From Myxococcales bacterium (lineage in GTDB: Bacteria > Myxococcota > B64-G9), in contig JAAZNF010000005.1 in assembly GCA_012798435.1 (NCBI GenBank), positions 1 through 32,152 of the forward strand: DNA of 32,152 nt, in the 5' to 3' direction. Shown here in pieces: positions 7,724 to 18,700 of the stretch. The translations under genes were made by a program, and so were the position numbers. The first letter of the stretch is position 1; each line of letters starts with the position of its first letter. The notes beneath the pieces were generated by a model, which ran no database searches, was not told the DNA's origin, and saw only the letters and a program-made list of their open reading frames with translations.

Positions 7724-9177
7724 AAAACCTGCCGCCCGAAAATCGCAACCCGCTGAAGATCCCCCAAACGGTCTTGCACCTGGGCCTGGCCGAGGTGGCC
7801 CAGGGCGCCCGCGGCGCCGGGGTGCCGGTGGTGGAGGTGGACTTCGTGCCCCCCTGCGGCGGAGATCCCCGCCGGATGGCGCTGCTCGACGAGCTTTCGC
7901 GCCCGGCCCTGGCCGCGCGCATCGAGGAGGCCAACCAGCAGGCGCTGAAGAGACTCCTCACGGCACAACCCCACCTGGTGGGCATCGGCCGGGCCCGCGA
8001 GGTGGTGCCCGGCATGCGCGACGATCTGTTCCTGCACGCCGGCCCGCCCATCTCCTGGGAGCGCATGTCCGGCCCGCTGCGCGGTGCGGTGATGGGTGGG
8101 TTGCTCCTGGAGGGCCGGGCCAAGGATCCCCAGGAGGCCGCCCGCCTGGCCGCCGCCGGCGCCGTGCGTTTCGAGCCCTGCCACGCCCACCAGGCGGTGG
8201 GCCCCATGGCGGGGCTGGTGACGCCGTCCATGCCGGTGTGGATCCTCGAGGATCGCGGCCCGAACGGAGCGGACGGCCGGCCGCGCCGCGCCTTCTGCAC
8301 CTTGAACGAGGGCCTGGGCAAGGTGCTGCGCTACGGGGCCTTCTCGTCCGAGGTGATCGAGCGGCTCCGCTTCATGGCCGAAACGCTGGCGCCGACTCTG
8401 CAAGCCGCCCTCGAAGCCCGCGGTCCGATCGATCTGAAAACGCTGTTCGCCCAGGCGTTGCAGATGGGCGACGAGGGCCACAACCGCAACCGGGCCGGCA
8501 CCTCGCTCTTGTTTCGCGAGCTGGCCCCCGCCCTGGCACGCACCGCCCGGGACGGTGAGACCGCCGCCCGGGTGCTGGAGTTCATCCACAAGAACGATCA
8601 CTTCTTCCTCAATCTGACCATGCCCATGGCCAAGCTGTTGCTCATGGCCACCGAGGGCATCCCGCTGGCCTCCTGCGTGTCCATCATGGCCCGCAACGGC
8701 ACGGACTTCGGCATCCAGCTTTCGGCCCTGCCAGGGCGCTGGTTCGTGGGCCCGGCGCAGGTGGTGCGCGGTTTGTACTTCCCCGGCTTCTCCGAGAAGG
8801 ACGCCAACCCCGACATCGGCGACAGCGCCATCACCGAGACGGCCGGCTTCGGCGGCTTCGCCATGGCCGCGGCCCCGGCCATCGTGCAATTCGTGGGGGG
8901 AACCCCCGAGGACGCCCTGAACACCACCCGCCGCATGGCCGGCATCACCCTCGGCGCCAACCCAAGCTTCGCCATCCCGTCGCTGGGCTTCAGCGGCGCC
9001 CCCACCTTGATCGACCTACGCAAGGTGATCGAGCTCGGCCGCCTGCCGACCATCAACACCGGCATCGCGCACCGCGAGCCGGGGGTGGGCCAGGTCGGGG
9101 CCGGGCTGGTGACCCCCCCCTGGGAATGCTTCCATCAGGCCTTCGAGGCCTTCGTCGCTCACGCCCGCGAGGCGTGA
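7720..9177 (+). CDS. DUF1116 protein, YlbE/AllG-like carbamoyltransferase subunit
   Basis: This 485-residue DUF1116 protein is homologous to E. coli YlbE (AllG). Family-typical blocks are CHAHQAVGPMAGL at about residue 154, GHNRNRAGTSLL at 253, the ATEGIPLASCVSIMARNGTDFG block, and a glycine/alanine-rich ITETAGFGGFAMAAAP segment. It starts inside the FdrA stop (ATGA overlap at 7720-7723), which implies translational coupling and fixed stoichiometry. The set of DUF2877, FdrA and DUF1116 is complete here. A carbamate kinase (AllK type), which in E. coli turns the product carbamoyl phosphate into ATP, is not present in the window. Confidence 0.9.
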   Translation: MKNLPPENRNPLKIPQTVLHLGLAEVAQGARGAGVPVVEVDFVPPCGGDPRRMALLDELSRPALAARIEEANQQALKRLLTAQPHLVGIGRAREVVPGMRDDLFLHAGPPISWERMSGPLRGAVMGGLLLEGRAKDPQEAARLAAAGAVRFEPCHAHQAVGPMAGLVTPSMPVWILEDRGPNGADGRPRRAFCTLNEGLGKVLRYGAFSSEVIERLRFMAETLAPTLQAALEARGPIDLKTLFAQALQMGDEGHNRNRAGTSLLFRELAPALARTARDGETAARVLEFIHKNDHFFLNLTMPMAKLLLMATEGIPLASCVSIMARNGTDFGIQLSALPGRWFVGPAQVVRGLYFPGFSEKDANPDIGDSAITETAGFGGFAMAAAPAIVQFVGGTPEDALNTTRRMAGITLGANPSFAIPSLGFSGAPTLIDLRKVIELGRLPTINTGIAHREPGVGQVGAGLVTPPWECFHQAFEAFVAHAREA

Positions 9178-9190
9178 CAAGGAGGAGAAC

Positions 9191-10096
9191 ATGCTTCCGA
9201 TCGAGTTGAGCATCCCGCTGGGCATCGGCACCCCGGCCTGGCCGACCTACGAGCCGTTGCAGATGAAATACTTCAAGAGGCTGGCCCCCAACGGCGCCAA
9301 CGGCCAGCTCCTCACCCACTCCAACCACGTGGGCACGCACCTGGACGGCGAGATCCACTTCTTCACCCCGGGCCGCGACATCGCCCAGCTCCCGCTCGAC
9401 TACCTGATGCACGCCGGCGCCATCGTGGACCTGTCGGACGCCGCCGGCGAGTACGACGTATACACCTCGAAGATGGTCGAGGAGCGGGTCGAGGTCCGCC
9501 CGGGCGACATCCTCATCATCCACACCGGCTTCCACCACTTCGGCTGGGATCAGCCGACCGCCAACGAGGTGAGCTACATGGTGAAGCACCCCGGTCCGGA
9601 CCGGGAGTTCGCCCGCTGGGCCAAGCGCAAACAGTTGCGCTGGATCGGCGTGGATTGCGGCAGCGCCGACCACCCCATGAACACCATCATCCGCAACTGG
9701 ATGCCGCGCGAGGCCCGCCAGGCCGAGCTGCACTTCCGCAAGAAATACAAGCGGCCGCTGGCGAAATTCTTCGACGACTCCAAGTACCAGCTCATGCACA
9801 TCGAGATGTTCGACCACGGCATCATCCACGCCGAGTGCCTGGGCGGGGACATCGACCTGCTGCTCAACCGCCGGGCCGTGATCGGCGCATTCCCCTGGCG
9901 GCTGGTGGACGGCGAGAGCTGCATCTGCCGTATCCTGGCCTTCGTGCCCGAGGAGGAGCACCAGCGGCTCATGCAAAAGAAGGCCAAGGCGGCACTCACC
10001 CGCTTCGGCGACATCGCCGGGGCGAAGAACGAGTGGCTGCACGCCGAGGGCCGGGCCCGCGCGGCCGCCCATCGCAAGAGGCGCTCGCGCGGGTGA
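9191..10096 (+). CDS. Cyclase-family metal-dependent hydrolase
   Basis: This 301-residue protein is of the cyclase family (PF04199), which includes kynurenine formamidase and isatin hydrolase. Members use a divalent metal, often Mn or Zn, to hydrolyse amide bonds, some of them in rings. The metal motif HxxxHxDxxxH is intact as His46, His50, Asp52 and His56 in HVGTHLDGEIH. Other family blocks are VDCGSADHP and the C-terminal HAECLGGDID. It follows the AllG-like gene by 13 bases with a strong AAGGAGGAG site, so it is the last gene of the operon. In this context a role in opening the oxidised heterocycle is the most economical idea. It has no signal peptide. Confidence 0.9.
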   Translation: MLPIELSIPLGIGTPAWPTYEPLQMKYFKRLAPNGANGQLLTHSNHVGTHLDGEIHFFTPGRDIAQLPLDYLMHAGAIVDLSDAAGEYDVYTSKMVEERVEVRPGDILIIHTGFHHFGWDQPTANEVSYMVKHPGPDREFARWAKRKQLRWIGVDCGSADHPMNTIIRNWMPREARQAELHFRKKYKRPLAKFFDDSKYQLMHIEMFDHGIIHAECLGGDIDLLLNRRAVIGAFPWRLVDGESCICRILAFVPEEEHQRLMQKKAKAALTRFGDIAGAKNEWLHAEGRARAAAHRKRRSRG

Positions 10097-10181
10097 TGCC
10101 CACGGGGCAGCTTGCGCCATCGAGGGCGGTCTGCTACCTTCGGCCCACCATACAGCGGAGGCCCGCCCGGCAGGTTCGCCC

Positions 10182-12779
10182 ATGACCGAGATCACCGTCC
10201 CCCCCCAACCCGTCGTTCCGCCGCTCGCCATGCACGACGGCTACGGCCCGCTGCTGCGAGCCTTCTTCTCCCGCTACTTCGATCCCATCCGCTTCCCGCC
10301 CGAGGCCGCCGCGCGCATCCGGGAGATCGCCGAGCGCGGGCCGGTGGTGTACGTGGGGCGTTCCGCCAACCCGGTGCACTTCTTGTACCTCAACCACATG
10401 TGTCTGAAACACCGGCTCCCGCTAGCGGCCTTCGTCAATGAGGTGGACCCGATCCTGTTCGAGCCGGTCGGGCTCCTGCTCGGGCACATGCGCGACCTGG
10501 CCCGGGACGATTCGAACGAGCCACCGGACACCACCATCCATCCCGAGACGGTCCAGCTCGCTGCCATGCTCCAGGCGAACCGCTCCGCGCTGCTGTTTTT
10601 GGATCGCCCCGCCACCCTGACCAGCGTGGGCGGCGGAGACGGCACGCGCCTGCTCGAGACCCTGATCGAGGTGCAGCGGCGCATGGATCGCCCCATCCAC
10701 CTGGTACCCCACATGTTCGTGTGGGATCGCCACCCCGAGCGGGAATCGAAGAGCCTCACCGACGCGGTCTTCGGGCAACCCGAGGCCCCCGGCCTGCTGC
10801 GCTCGCTGTGGGTGCTGTGGCGCCGCTACCGCAACGCCTTCCTGAAGGTCGGCGAACCGCTGGATCTCAAGGCGTTCCTCGAGCAGGAGGGCCCGCCGGA
10901 CGCGGCACAACAAGCGCCGCGGCTTTTCGAGGCGCTGACGCAGCGGTTCTCGCTGGAAACCTACGGAGTCACCGGGCCGCGGCTCCGGCCGCACCAGGAG
11001 TTCATCCGCGACATCCTCTCGGATCCCCACCTCCTGGAGCACATCGCCTCCCAGGCGGCCGGCGACAACACCCGCACCGAGGCCCTGCGCCAGCGCGCCA
11101 ACGACCTATTGGACGAGATCGCCGCCGAGCCGCGCATCCGCTGGCCGCTGTTCCTCAACGCCGTGCTCAACGTCTTCTGGAGACGCATGTACGAGGGCGT
11201 GGTGGTGGATCAGGAAGGCTTCGAGCGCATCCGAGCCGCCCTGCGCAAGTCCCCGGTGGTGTTCTGCCCGGCGCACCGCTCGCACGTGGACTACCTCATC
11301 TTGAGCCAGATGTGCCTGCAGGAGGCGCTGCCGCTGCCCCACATCGCGGCGGGCATCAACCTGTCCTTCTGGCCCATGGGGCCCATCTTCCGCCACTCGG
11401 GCGCCTTCTTCATGCGCCGCTCGTTCAAGGGCGATGATCTGTACCCGGCGGTGTTCCGCACCTACCTGCGCCACGTCATGCGGGAAGGGTTTCCCATCGA
11501 GTTCTTCATCGAGGGCACCCGCTCCCGGACCGGAAAGCTCCTGCCGCCCAAGTTCGGCATCCTCTCCTGGCTGGTGCAGGCCTGCCTGGACGAATCCGAC
11601 GGCGACATCCACTTCGTGCCGCTGTCCATCGACTACGAAAAGATCGTGGAAGCGCGGAGTTACGTGCGGGAGCTCTCCGGGGGCGAGAAAGAGAAGGAGA
11701 ACGTGGTGGCCCTGGTGAAGGCCGGGGAGGCGCTGCGCAGCCGCTACGGCAAGATCTACCTGCAGGTGGGCAAGATCGTGTCGCTGCGCGAGTACCTCCT
11801 GCAGCGCGGCTACTCCGCCGCGCCCGACGAGGAGTCGCGCCGTCAGCTGATCTCGGCCCTGGCCCACGACATCCTCTTCCGTATCAATCAGGTGGCCACG
11901 GTCACTCCTTCCGGCCTGCTGGCGTTCTGCCTGCTCACCCACCGGCGGCGGGGCATGAGCGAGAAGAAACTGCTGGAGCGGGCCCGCTGGGCGGCCGAGT
12001 GGATCTCCCGCCGGCGGCCGGCGCGGTTCTCTCAGACCCTGTCCGACTTCCCGCGAGCGCTGGCCGAGGCCGCCTCCCGCTTTGCCCGGGATGGGCTGAT
12101 CACCCTGCAGGACACGGGGCTGGACGTGGTGCTCTCGCCGGTCGAGCACCGTCGCCTGGCGTTGGATTACTATCGCAACAACGTGATCCACCACTTCGTG
12201 CCGGCCTCGATCGTGATGCTGGCGCTCCAGTCCTTCACGGTGGAGGCAGTGCCGCGGGGCCCTCTCGCCGAACGCATCCAGGACCTGTCCCAGCTCCTCA
12301 AACAGGAGTTTCTGTTCCGCAGCCGACGCGAGTTCGACTCCGAGCTGCAGGAGGCCCTGACGGACCTGGGCCGCCTGGGCCTGCTGCGCTCGGAGGGCGA
12401 CTTCGTGGTCAAGAGCGAGGCGACCGGAGAGCTGGGCCAGGTGTTCTGCGGCGCCCTGGAGCACTTCCTGGAGTCGTACCTGTTGTGCGCCCGGGGCCTT
12501 TCGCTGCTCGAGCCCCAGCCGTTGCCCGAGCGCGAGTTCCAGAACCGCCTGCTGAAGCTCGGCGAGCACGAATTCGCCCAGGGGGAGCTGCGCTGGCCCG
12601 AGGCGCTATCGAGAGATCTGTTCCGCAACGCCATCCAGCGTTACACCGAGATGGGCCTTCTGGAACTCTCCTCTGCCGGGCGCAAGGACAGCCGCCTCGG
12701 CCTGACCCCACTGGGGAAGGACGCCGCTCGGCGCGAGGAGCTGTGCCAGCGCATCCGCCGTTTCCTGCCGCGGAACTAG
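10182..12779 (+). CDS. plsB: Glycerol-3-phosphate 1-O-acyltransferase PlsB
   Basis: This 865-residue protein is a PlsB-type acyltransferase that puts the first acyl chain on sn-glycerol-3-phosphate at the inner membrane. Acyltransferase block I, HRSHVD, spans His365-Asp370. Further blocks are GAFFMRRSFKG, EGTRSRTGK (from Glu444) and VPLSIDYEKI. The order and spacing match E. coli PlsB (807 residues), including IAAGINLSFWPMGPIF. The C-terminal PlsB domain (THRRRGMSEKKL onward) is complete. The N-terminal 300 residues contain a second, inactive-looking acyltransferase-like half. The 85-base gap after the catabolic operon and the unrelated function suggest it is a separate unit, although no clear terminator or strong promoter is visible in the gap. 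It is convergent with the CHAT gene, with 13 bases between stops. Confidence 0.95.
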   Translation: MTEITVPPQPVVPPLAMHDGYGPLLRAFFSRYFDPIRFPPEAAARIREIAERGPVVYVGRSANPVHFLYLNHMCLKHRLPLAAFVNEVDPILFEPVGLLLGHMRDLARDDSNEPPDTTIHPETVQLAAMLQANRSALLFLDRPATLTSVGGGDGTRLLETLIEVQRRMDRPIHLVPHMFVWDRHPERESKSLTDAVFGQPEAPGLLRSLWVLWRRYRNAFLKVGEPLDLKAFLEQEGPPDAAQQAPRLFEALTQRFSLETYGVTGPRLRPHQEFIRDILSDPHLLEHIASQAAGDNTRTEALRQRANDLLDEIAAEPRIRWPLFLNAVLNVFWRRMYEGVVVDQEGFERIRAALRKSPVVFCPAHRSHVDYLILSQMCLQEALPLPHIAAGINLSFWPMGPIFRHSGAFFMRRSFKGDDLYPAVFRTYLRHVMREGFPIEFFIEGTRSRTGKLLPPKFGILSWLVQACLDESDGDIHFVPLSIDYEKIVEARSYVRELSGGEKEKENVVALVKAGEALRSRYGKIYLQVGKIVSLREYLLQRGYSAAPDEESRRQLISALAHDILFRINQVATVTPSGLLAFCLLTHRRRGMSEKKLLERARWAAEWISRRRPARFSQTLSDFPRALAEAASRFARDGLITLQDTGLDVVLSPVEHRRLALDYYRNNVIHHFVPASIVMLALQSFTVEAVPRGPLAERIQDLSQLLKQEFLFRSRREFDSELQEALTDLGRLGLLRSEGDFVVKSEATGELGQVFCGALEHFLESYLLCARGLSLLEPQPLPEREFQNRLLKLGEHEFAQGELRWPEALSRDLFRNAIQRYTEMGLLELSSAGRKDSRLGLTPLGKDAARREELCQRIRRFLPRN

Positions 12780-12792
12780 CCGGCGCCGGAAC

Positions 12793-15700
12793 CTACTCGC
12801 CCAGGCCAAACAGCACGAATCCGGCCCAGTGGCCCGGGTGCGGGAAATACCGCCGCACCACCTGCTGGGCCAGGCGCAGCGCCCGGGCGGGTGGGTGGTG
12901 GGACAGCTCGCGATAGAGCCTCTTCATGAGCATGGCCGTCGCCGGATCGGCGACGCGCCACAAGCTGGCGATGACGTTTTGGGCGCCCGCGGACAGGAAG
13001 GCGCGGGGCAGACCCGCCAACTCGTCTCCCGCCACGCCGCCCGTGAGCGCGGAGTCGCAGGCCGACAACGTCACCAGGCGAGCCGACAGGAACAGGTCGA
13101 ACACCTCCTGCGCGCTGAGGTCTCCATCCCCGTTGGGCCCCGGTGAGAGCAGCAGCCGGCTGCGCAAGGGGTTGCGCGCGTCGAAGGTGCCGTGGCAGGC
13201 CAGGTGAACGAACTCGGCGTTCGGCAAGCGTTCGATGACGCGGTCCTTGCGGGCGTTCCCCCGGAGCCAGCGTTCGGCGCCGGGGAGCTCTCGCGACACC
13301 TCCACCGCCTCCAGCTCCGAAAGCGGCAGCGCCGGCCGGCCCTCCACGGTCGGGTTGCCCACCACCAGGGCCTCCCCGCTCGGCCCCAGCCGCTGCTCGT
13401 CGCGCCGCCGTAGCTGGTCCAGCATCAGCGCCGAATGCAACCAGAAAAGATCGAAACGCTCCCCCAGGATTCGCCCACTGCTGTCGCGCAGCGCGGCGAA
13501 CGGAACGCGGGCCAGGATGCCGTGGGGCACGATCCCCAGGCGCTCTGCCCCTGCCAGTTGATCCTCGACGGGCTCCAGCAGATCCCGGTACAGGAGGGCG
13601 AGCTCCCCGTCCACGGGTTCGAAATGCTGCATGTCCTCACGCAGCTCCTTGACGCGCCGCTCGAGCTCCGCGCGAGCCACCGGCACGACGCGCAGCAGGC
13701 GCCGATCGCCTCTCAGCGCCCACACCATGACCTGCTCGCGGGCGACGAAGTAGTCGAGCAGCACGGTATCCGGCGGGATCCTGCCCTCCAGATCCTGCAA
13801 GCGGATCTCCTGCATCTCGATCCGCTCGGCCAGCTCCGGTTGGATGCGGCGCAGCTCGAGCAGCGCCGCGTTCTTGCGCTCCATCGCCTCCTGAACCCGC
13901 CGGGCCTCGTCTCCGGTCGGGTCTTGAAGCCGGGCCTTTCCGGCCAAGATGCGATCCGCGTCCTGGATGGCCGCAAGGCACTCGTTGGCCCGCCCTCCCG
14001 CGCGGATGTCGCGCCCGGCCAGCAGATCCAGCAGGCGGCGCGAACGCGAGCGTTCGACCATGACCAGGGCGTCGTCGTCCCGCCCGAGTCTCCACAGCAT
14101 CCGCACGGCGGACTCGTAGAGTTCATACTTGTCGTCGGACAGCCCCGCCTGCAGATCGCTACCCGCGACCACCCGCATGCTCTCGACCAGCCGCAGCGCT
14201 TCCCGGTAATGGGCCAGGGCCGGCTCCAGCTCTCCCCTGCCCGCCCGCAAGTCGCCGAGCACGCGCTGTGCCCGCCAGGCGACCTCCTTCAGCCCGAGCT
14301 CGGTGGCGATCCGCTCCGCCTCCAGGGCATGGTCTTGCGCCGCCTCGCCCCCGCCCTCCAGGGCGCGTTCCGCGTCCGCCAGGCCCAGCAGCACCTTCGC
14401 CTGGTTGAACCGATCCTGCGCCGCGCGGCTGAGCCTCAGGGCCTCGTCGAGGTTGCGCTTGGCGGCGGCCCGGTTCCCGGCGGCGAGCTCCAACAGGCCC
14501 AGGTTGCGAAGATCGTACGCCCGACCCAGCTCGTTCTTGCGCGCCTCGTCCAGGCGCAGGGCCTCCTCGAAGCGCTGGCGGGCCAGGGCGGTGTCCCCGG
14601 CCTCGCGGGCCACCGCTCCGAGGTTGTTGAGCTGAGTGGCCTCTTCGTCCGCCAATCGGGCCTGGCGCGCCTCCTCCAGCGCCTGGCCCAGACGCTGCTC
14701 CGCCTCCTTCAGGTCCCCCAGGTTGAGGGCGATCAACCCTCCCAGGCTCCGGGCCATCACGGCCAGGCGGCGATCCCCCGCCTGCTTTGCCAGCTCCAGG
14801 GCGCGGCCCTGGGCGGCCCAGGCTTCCGGGTAGTCCCCGTGGTACCAGTGCGCGTGCGCCTGCTCGATGAACCCCGCGGCCTGTCCGGCCGCGTCCATGA
14901 GCTCCCGCGAAATCCCCAGCGCTCGCTCGGCCTGCTGCAGCGCCGCGGAATAGTCGCCGGCGGCCAGATCGCAGCGCGCCAGGTCCAACCCGATAGCGGC
15001 CTCTTGCGCGCGTTCCTTGAGGGCCCGCGCGATCCCCATGGCCGCCAGGAAACGCTCGCGCGCCACGGCGACGTCGTTGAGGCGCCGCAGGTAGATCGTC
15101 CCCGCGTTCTGCTCGAGCTTGAGGCGGCTCTTTTGATCTCCCAACGACTCGTAGATGGAGCTGGCCTTGCGCAGGGCCGCCAGCGCTTCCGGATAGCGCG
15201 AGGCGGCGTCCAGGGCCAGCGCCAGGTTGGTCCAGGCACCGGCAGACTCGGCCGGGTTGCCGCTTCTCTCCAACGCCTCGGCCGCGTCGCGTAGCAGTTC
15301 CTCGGCCGCGCGGTGGTTTTGCAGGCGAGCCTCCAGCACACCCAGCAGCGCCTGCGCGCGCGCCACGGCCACGGCGTCTCCCGCCCGCCGGGCGATGTCC
15401 ACGATCTGGGTCTGGTGGAACCGCGCCCGCGAGAAATCCTCCAGGTGGAAGGAGCACTGGACCAATCCCTGTTCGATGCGGGGCAGCAGCTCCTCGCGTC
15501 CCAAGAAGCGCGCCCAGAAGCGCGTCCGCAAGAACGCCTCCTGCGCCTCCTTCCAGCGCTTGGCGCTGTATGCCGACATGGCGCGCTGGACATCCGCGGG
15601 CAGCGCGGCTTCGGCGCGTGCGCGCCGCTCGGTGGCGTCGAGCCCCGGATCACCGAGGACCTGCCAGGAAGGCACGGCGGCCTGCGGCCTGGGCCCGCGC

Positions 15701-18700
15701 CCGTTCAGCGCAGATACGGCCGCCGCCGGACCGGCACGCTCCAGGAGGGATAAAAGTTCCGGCAGGGCGGCCTGGACCAGATCCGACAGCCGATCGCCGG
15801 GCACCACGACGCTGGGGACCCCGGCGGCGATCATGGCCGCCAGCAACGCCTCCCGCGCTGGGACATCGCGTGGCTCGAGAAGAGCGACCCACAGACTGGC
15901 GCGCGCGGTCTGCTCGTCCAGCACGAGGCCCTCACGCCCTCCTCGCACCCAGGGACGGAGCAGGCGCAACGGGTTGCCCCGGAGCAACTCCTCCAAGAAC
16001 ACCACGCCCGCCTCCTCCCCGGCCAACGCGCGCGCCGCGGCACTCCCTTCGGTCGGGCGGACGTTCAGTTCGCCCAGGCGCTCCTTCAACGCCCACGCGA
16101 ACGTCGCCCCGGGCGCCCCGCCGCGCCACAGCCCGATGCGATAGTTGAAGCGCGGGCTCCGGCGCAGGCGGACCAGGTCCGAGGCGGTCGAAAGGCGGCT
16201 CACCGAAAGCCGCGCCCGCAACGGAACCCCATCCAGCTCGAGCTCCTCCAGCGGGATCTCGCTCGTTCCCGCGGCCAGCAGGACGGTGCGCCGACCCGCG
16301 AGTTCCTTGCGCCAGGGTTCCGCCAGCCACTCCGTCAGCCGGCGCCTGGCGAGCCGGGAGCGCTCGGGATCGCCGCCGCGCAACTCCTCCACCGTCTGCC
16401 GCAGCGCCGTGGCCGGCACCGGCAACGTCACCTCTCTCATCCCATCGCCCGTGATCCAGAAGCTGATCAGCCGCCGGGGGGTCGGGACGTAGACGAGCAT
16501 GCCTTCGCCAGGCAAGAGCGCCGCGCGGATCTCGGCGGCCGAGGCGGCCTGGCCCCAGAGCAGCCACAGGGCATTGGAAGCGGCTGTCCGGGCGCGTAGC
16601 TCAGCGAACTCCGCAAGCCCGGACTCGACCTCGCGCTTCGAGCGGGCCCGCTCCTCCTCCGTCGCCGCAGGCTCGAGCCGCGCCAGGGCCGCTTGCACGC
16701 GGATGACGATCTGTCGAAACCGCTGGAGCGACTCCGCCTCCTCGGGGACGAGCAGCTCCATGTCGTCGGTCTGCAGCCGATCCTGTCGGTCTCGCAAGCG
16801 GGCGTTTTCGAACCATTCCAGGGCCGCGGCGGTATCCTCCCGGGCCAGCGCCTCTTCTCCCAGCGATCGCAACAGCTCGTCCCGGGCCAGCCGGGCGGCA
16901 CGGTCGTGCCGTGTCCCGGCGAGTTCGCTCGGCAACGACAGCAGCGCCTTGGCCCTGTCCAGCGCAGGGGCGCCGGAGAGCCGCCAGGCCACGGGCACCA
17001 GCCCAAATTCCTCGCTGCGGCGTTGGTTCTCGCGCCGCAGCGCGTCCGCCGCCTGTGTGTCGCCCTCGAACTCGCGCAAGACGGCCAGGTTGTCACAGGC
17101 CAGCGTCGCCGCAATCAGCTCCTCGCGGTTCCGCGGATCCTCCGCCGGACAGGCGCGCGCCAGATCTTCGCCCGCCTGCTCCAGACGCCGGACCGCGTGA
17201 TCCAGAAACGCGAAAGATTGCATGAGCTGGCGCTCGGGATCCGATTGGGCCGCGAGGAGGGGTTGCGAGAGCGCCGCCCGGAATCCAGCGACGCCCCGGG
17301 CGCTGGCAAAACGACGGAGCAGAGCGGGGTCTACGAGATCGCCGGCCCGCTCCACCCGGCCCTGGATGGCGGACAGGCGCTGGTCCACCTCCAGCCAGCT
17401 CACGCCGCTCTCGTCGGCCGCGGCAAGGCTCGCCAGGTTGGCACCTCCGGCAGCCAGCCCCTCTGCCTCCTGAGCGGCGTCGGCATACGACAGCGACTCG
17501 CGCACCTGGCGGGCGGCCTGCGAAAGCTCGCCGGCGCGGGCCAGCCGATCGGCCTGCTGGCTGGCCGCTCGAGCGAAATCCGGGGCCAGGGCTTCCACCC
17601 CTTCCCGTTGCATCTCGACGGAAAGAAGCTCGAGGGCGCGCGCGCCGGCTGCCAGCGCCAACCATGGATCTCCCATTCGCCAGAAGAGCCGGCTCTGCAG
17701 CATCGCCAGCAGGTACCGCTCTTGTGCCCGGCTGAATCCGAAGGCCGCCCGCGACCCGCGCCCGCTGACCGCTACCGACACCCCGCCGCCGGCGTCTTCC
17801 GCCTCGCCGAGCCGGGCAAGGAGCCTCTCGGCCTCGGCGAAGGCTCCGGCGGCCTCCTCGAGCCTGTTCGCCAGCATCAGGTTGTTGGCCAGGTTGCGCT
17901 GGCAGATCTCCTCCCGCGCCACCTGCTTCTCCTCCCGGTAGATCCGGCAAGAGCGGCGGAAGGCCTCGATCGCCGCCAGGTGGTCTTCCGCCATCTGGTG
18001 CGCTGCCCCCAGCGCGCTCCACAGCCAGCCGAGGCGAGCGCGCCGGGCCGGCTCGCGCTCCGCGTGCTCGATGGCGGCGGCGAAGCTCCGCCGAGCGTCT
18101 TCATGTTCTCCCGCCAGGAAGGCGGCCCGCCCGAACTGCTCGAGGAACACCTGCCGGGTCACCGGGTGGCGGAACGGGAATCCCGCGGCTTCGCGCCTCT
18201 TGAGGAACTGATGGGCCTGGCGGTGGTTGCCAAGCAAGAAATGCACGTTGCCCAGGTTCTGCAGCAGGTCTGCTTCGGTCTCCGGTTGGGTGCGCGCGTC
18301 GAGCAACGTGAGCGCCGTATCGTAGGCCGCCGCCGCGCGGCTCAGCGCTTCGCCATCTCCGTCTTGTCTTCCGCGCTGCTCCTCGATCCAGCCCAGGGTC
18401 TGGTGGGCGTACGGCAGCCGCTCGTCGAGCGCCAACGCCTCGCGCAGGTGGCGCTCCGCCTCCGAGAAGTGCCGGGGCGGCTCGTGGTAGGTCAACGCCA
18501 GCCCGACCAGGTAGTGCGAGAGTTCGTTCGGGCGCGCCGCCAGGAGATCGCGGCAGCGCTGGAGCGCGGGCGCGATCTGGCCCGAGCGCGCCATGAGATC
18601 CAGCCAGCGCCGCCACAACACCGGATCGTCGTCGTATTGCTCCAACATGCGCTGCGCTACGCGCAGCGCGCCCGCGATCTCACCGCGCGAGGTGAGTTCG

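Noticed and set aside
12793-13980. CRISPR-associated (Craspase-type) or gasdermin-linked CHAT protease
   Set aside because: No cas gene, CRISPR array or gasdermin-like gene is in the window. The TPR-CHAT similarity alone does not support a defence role.
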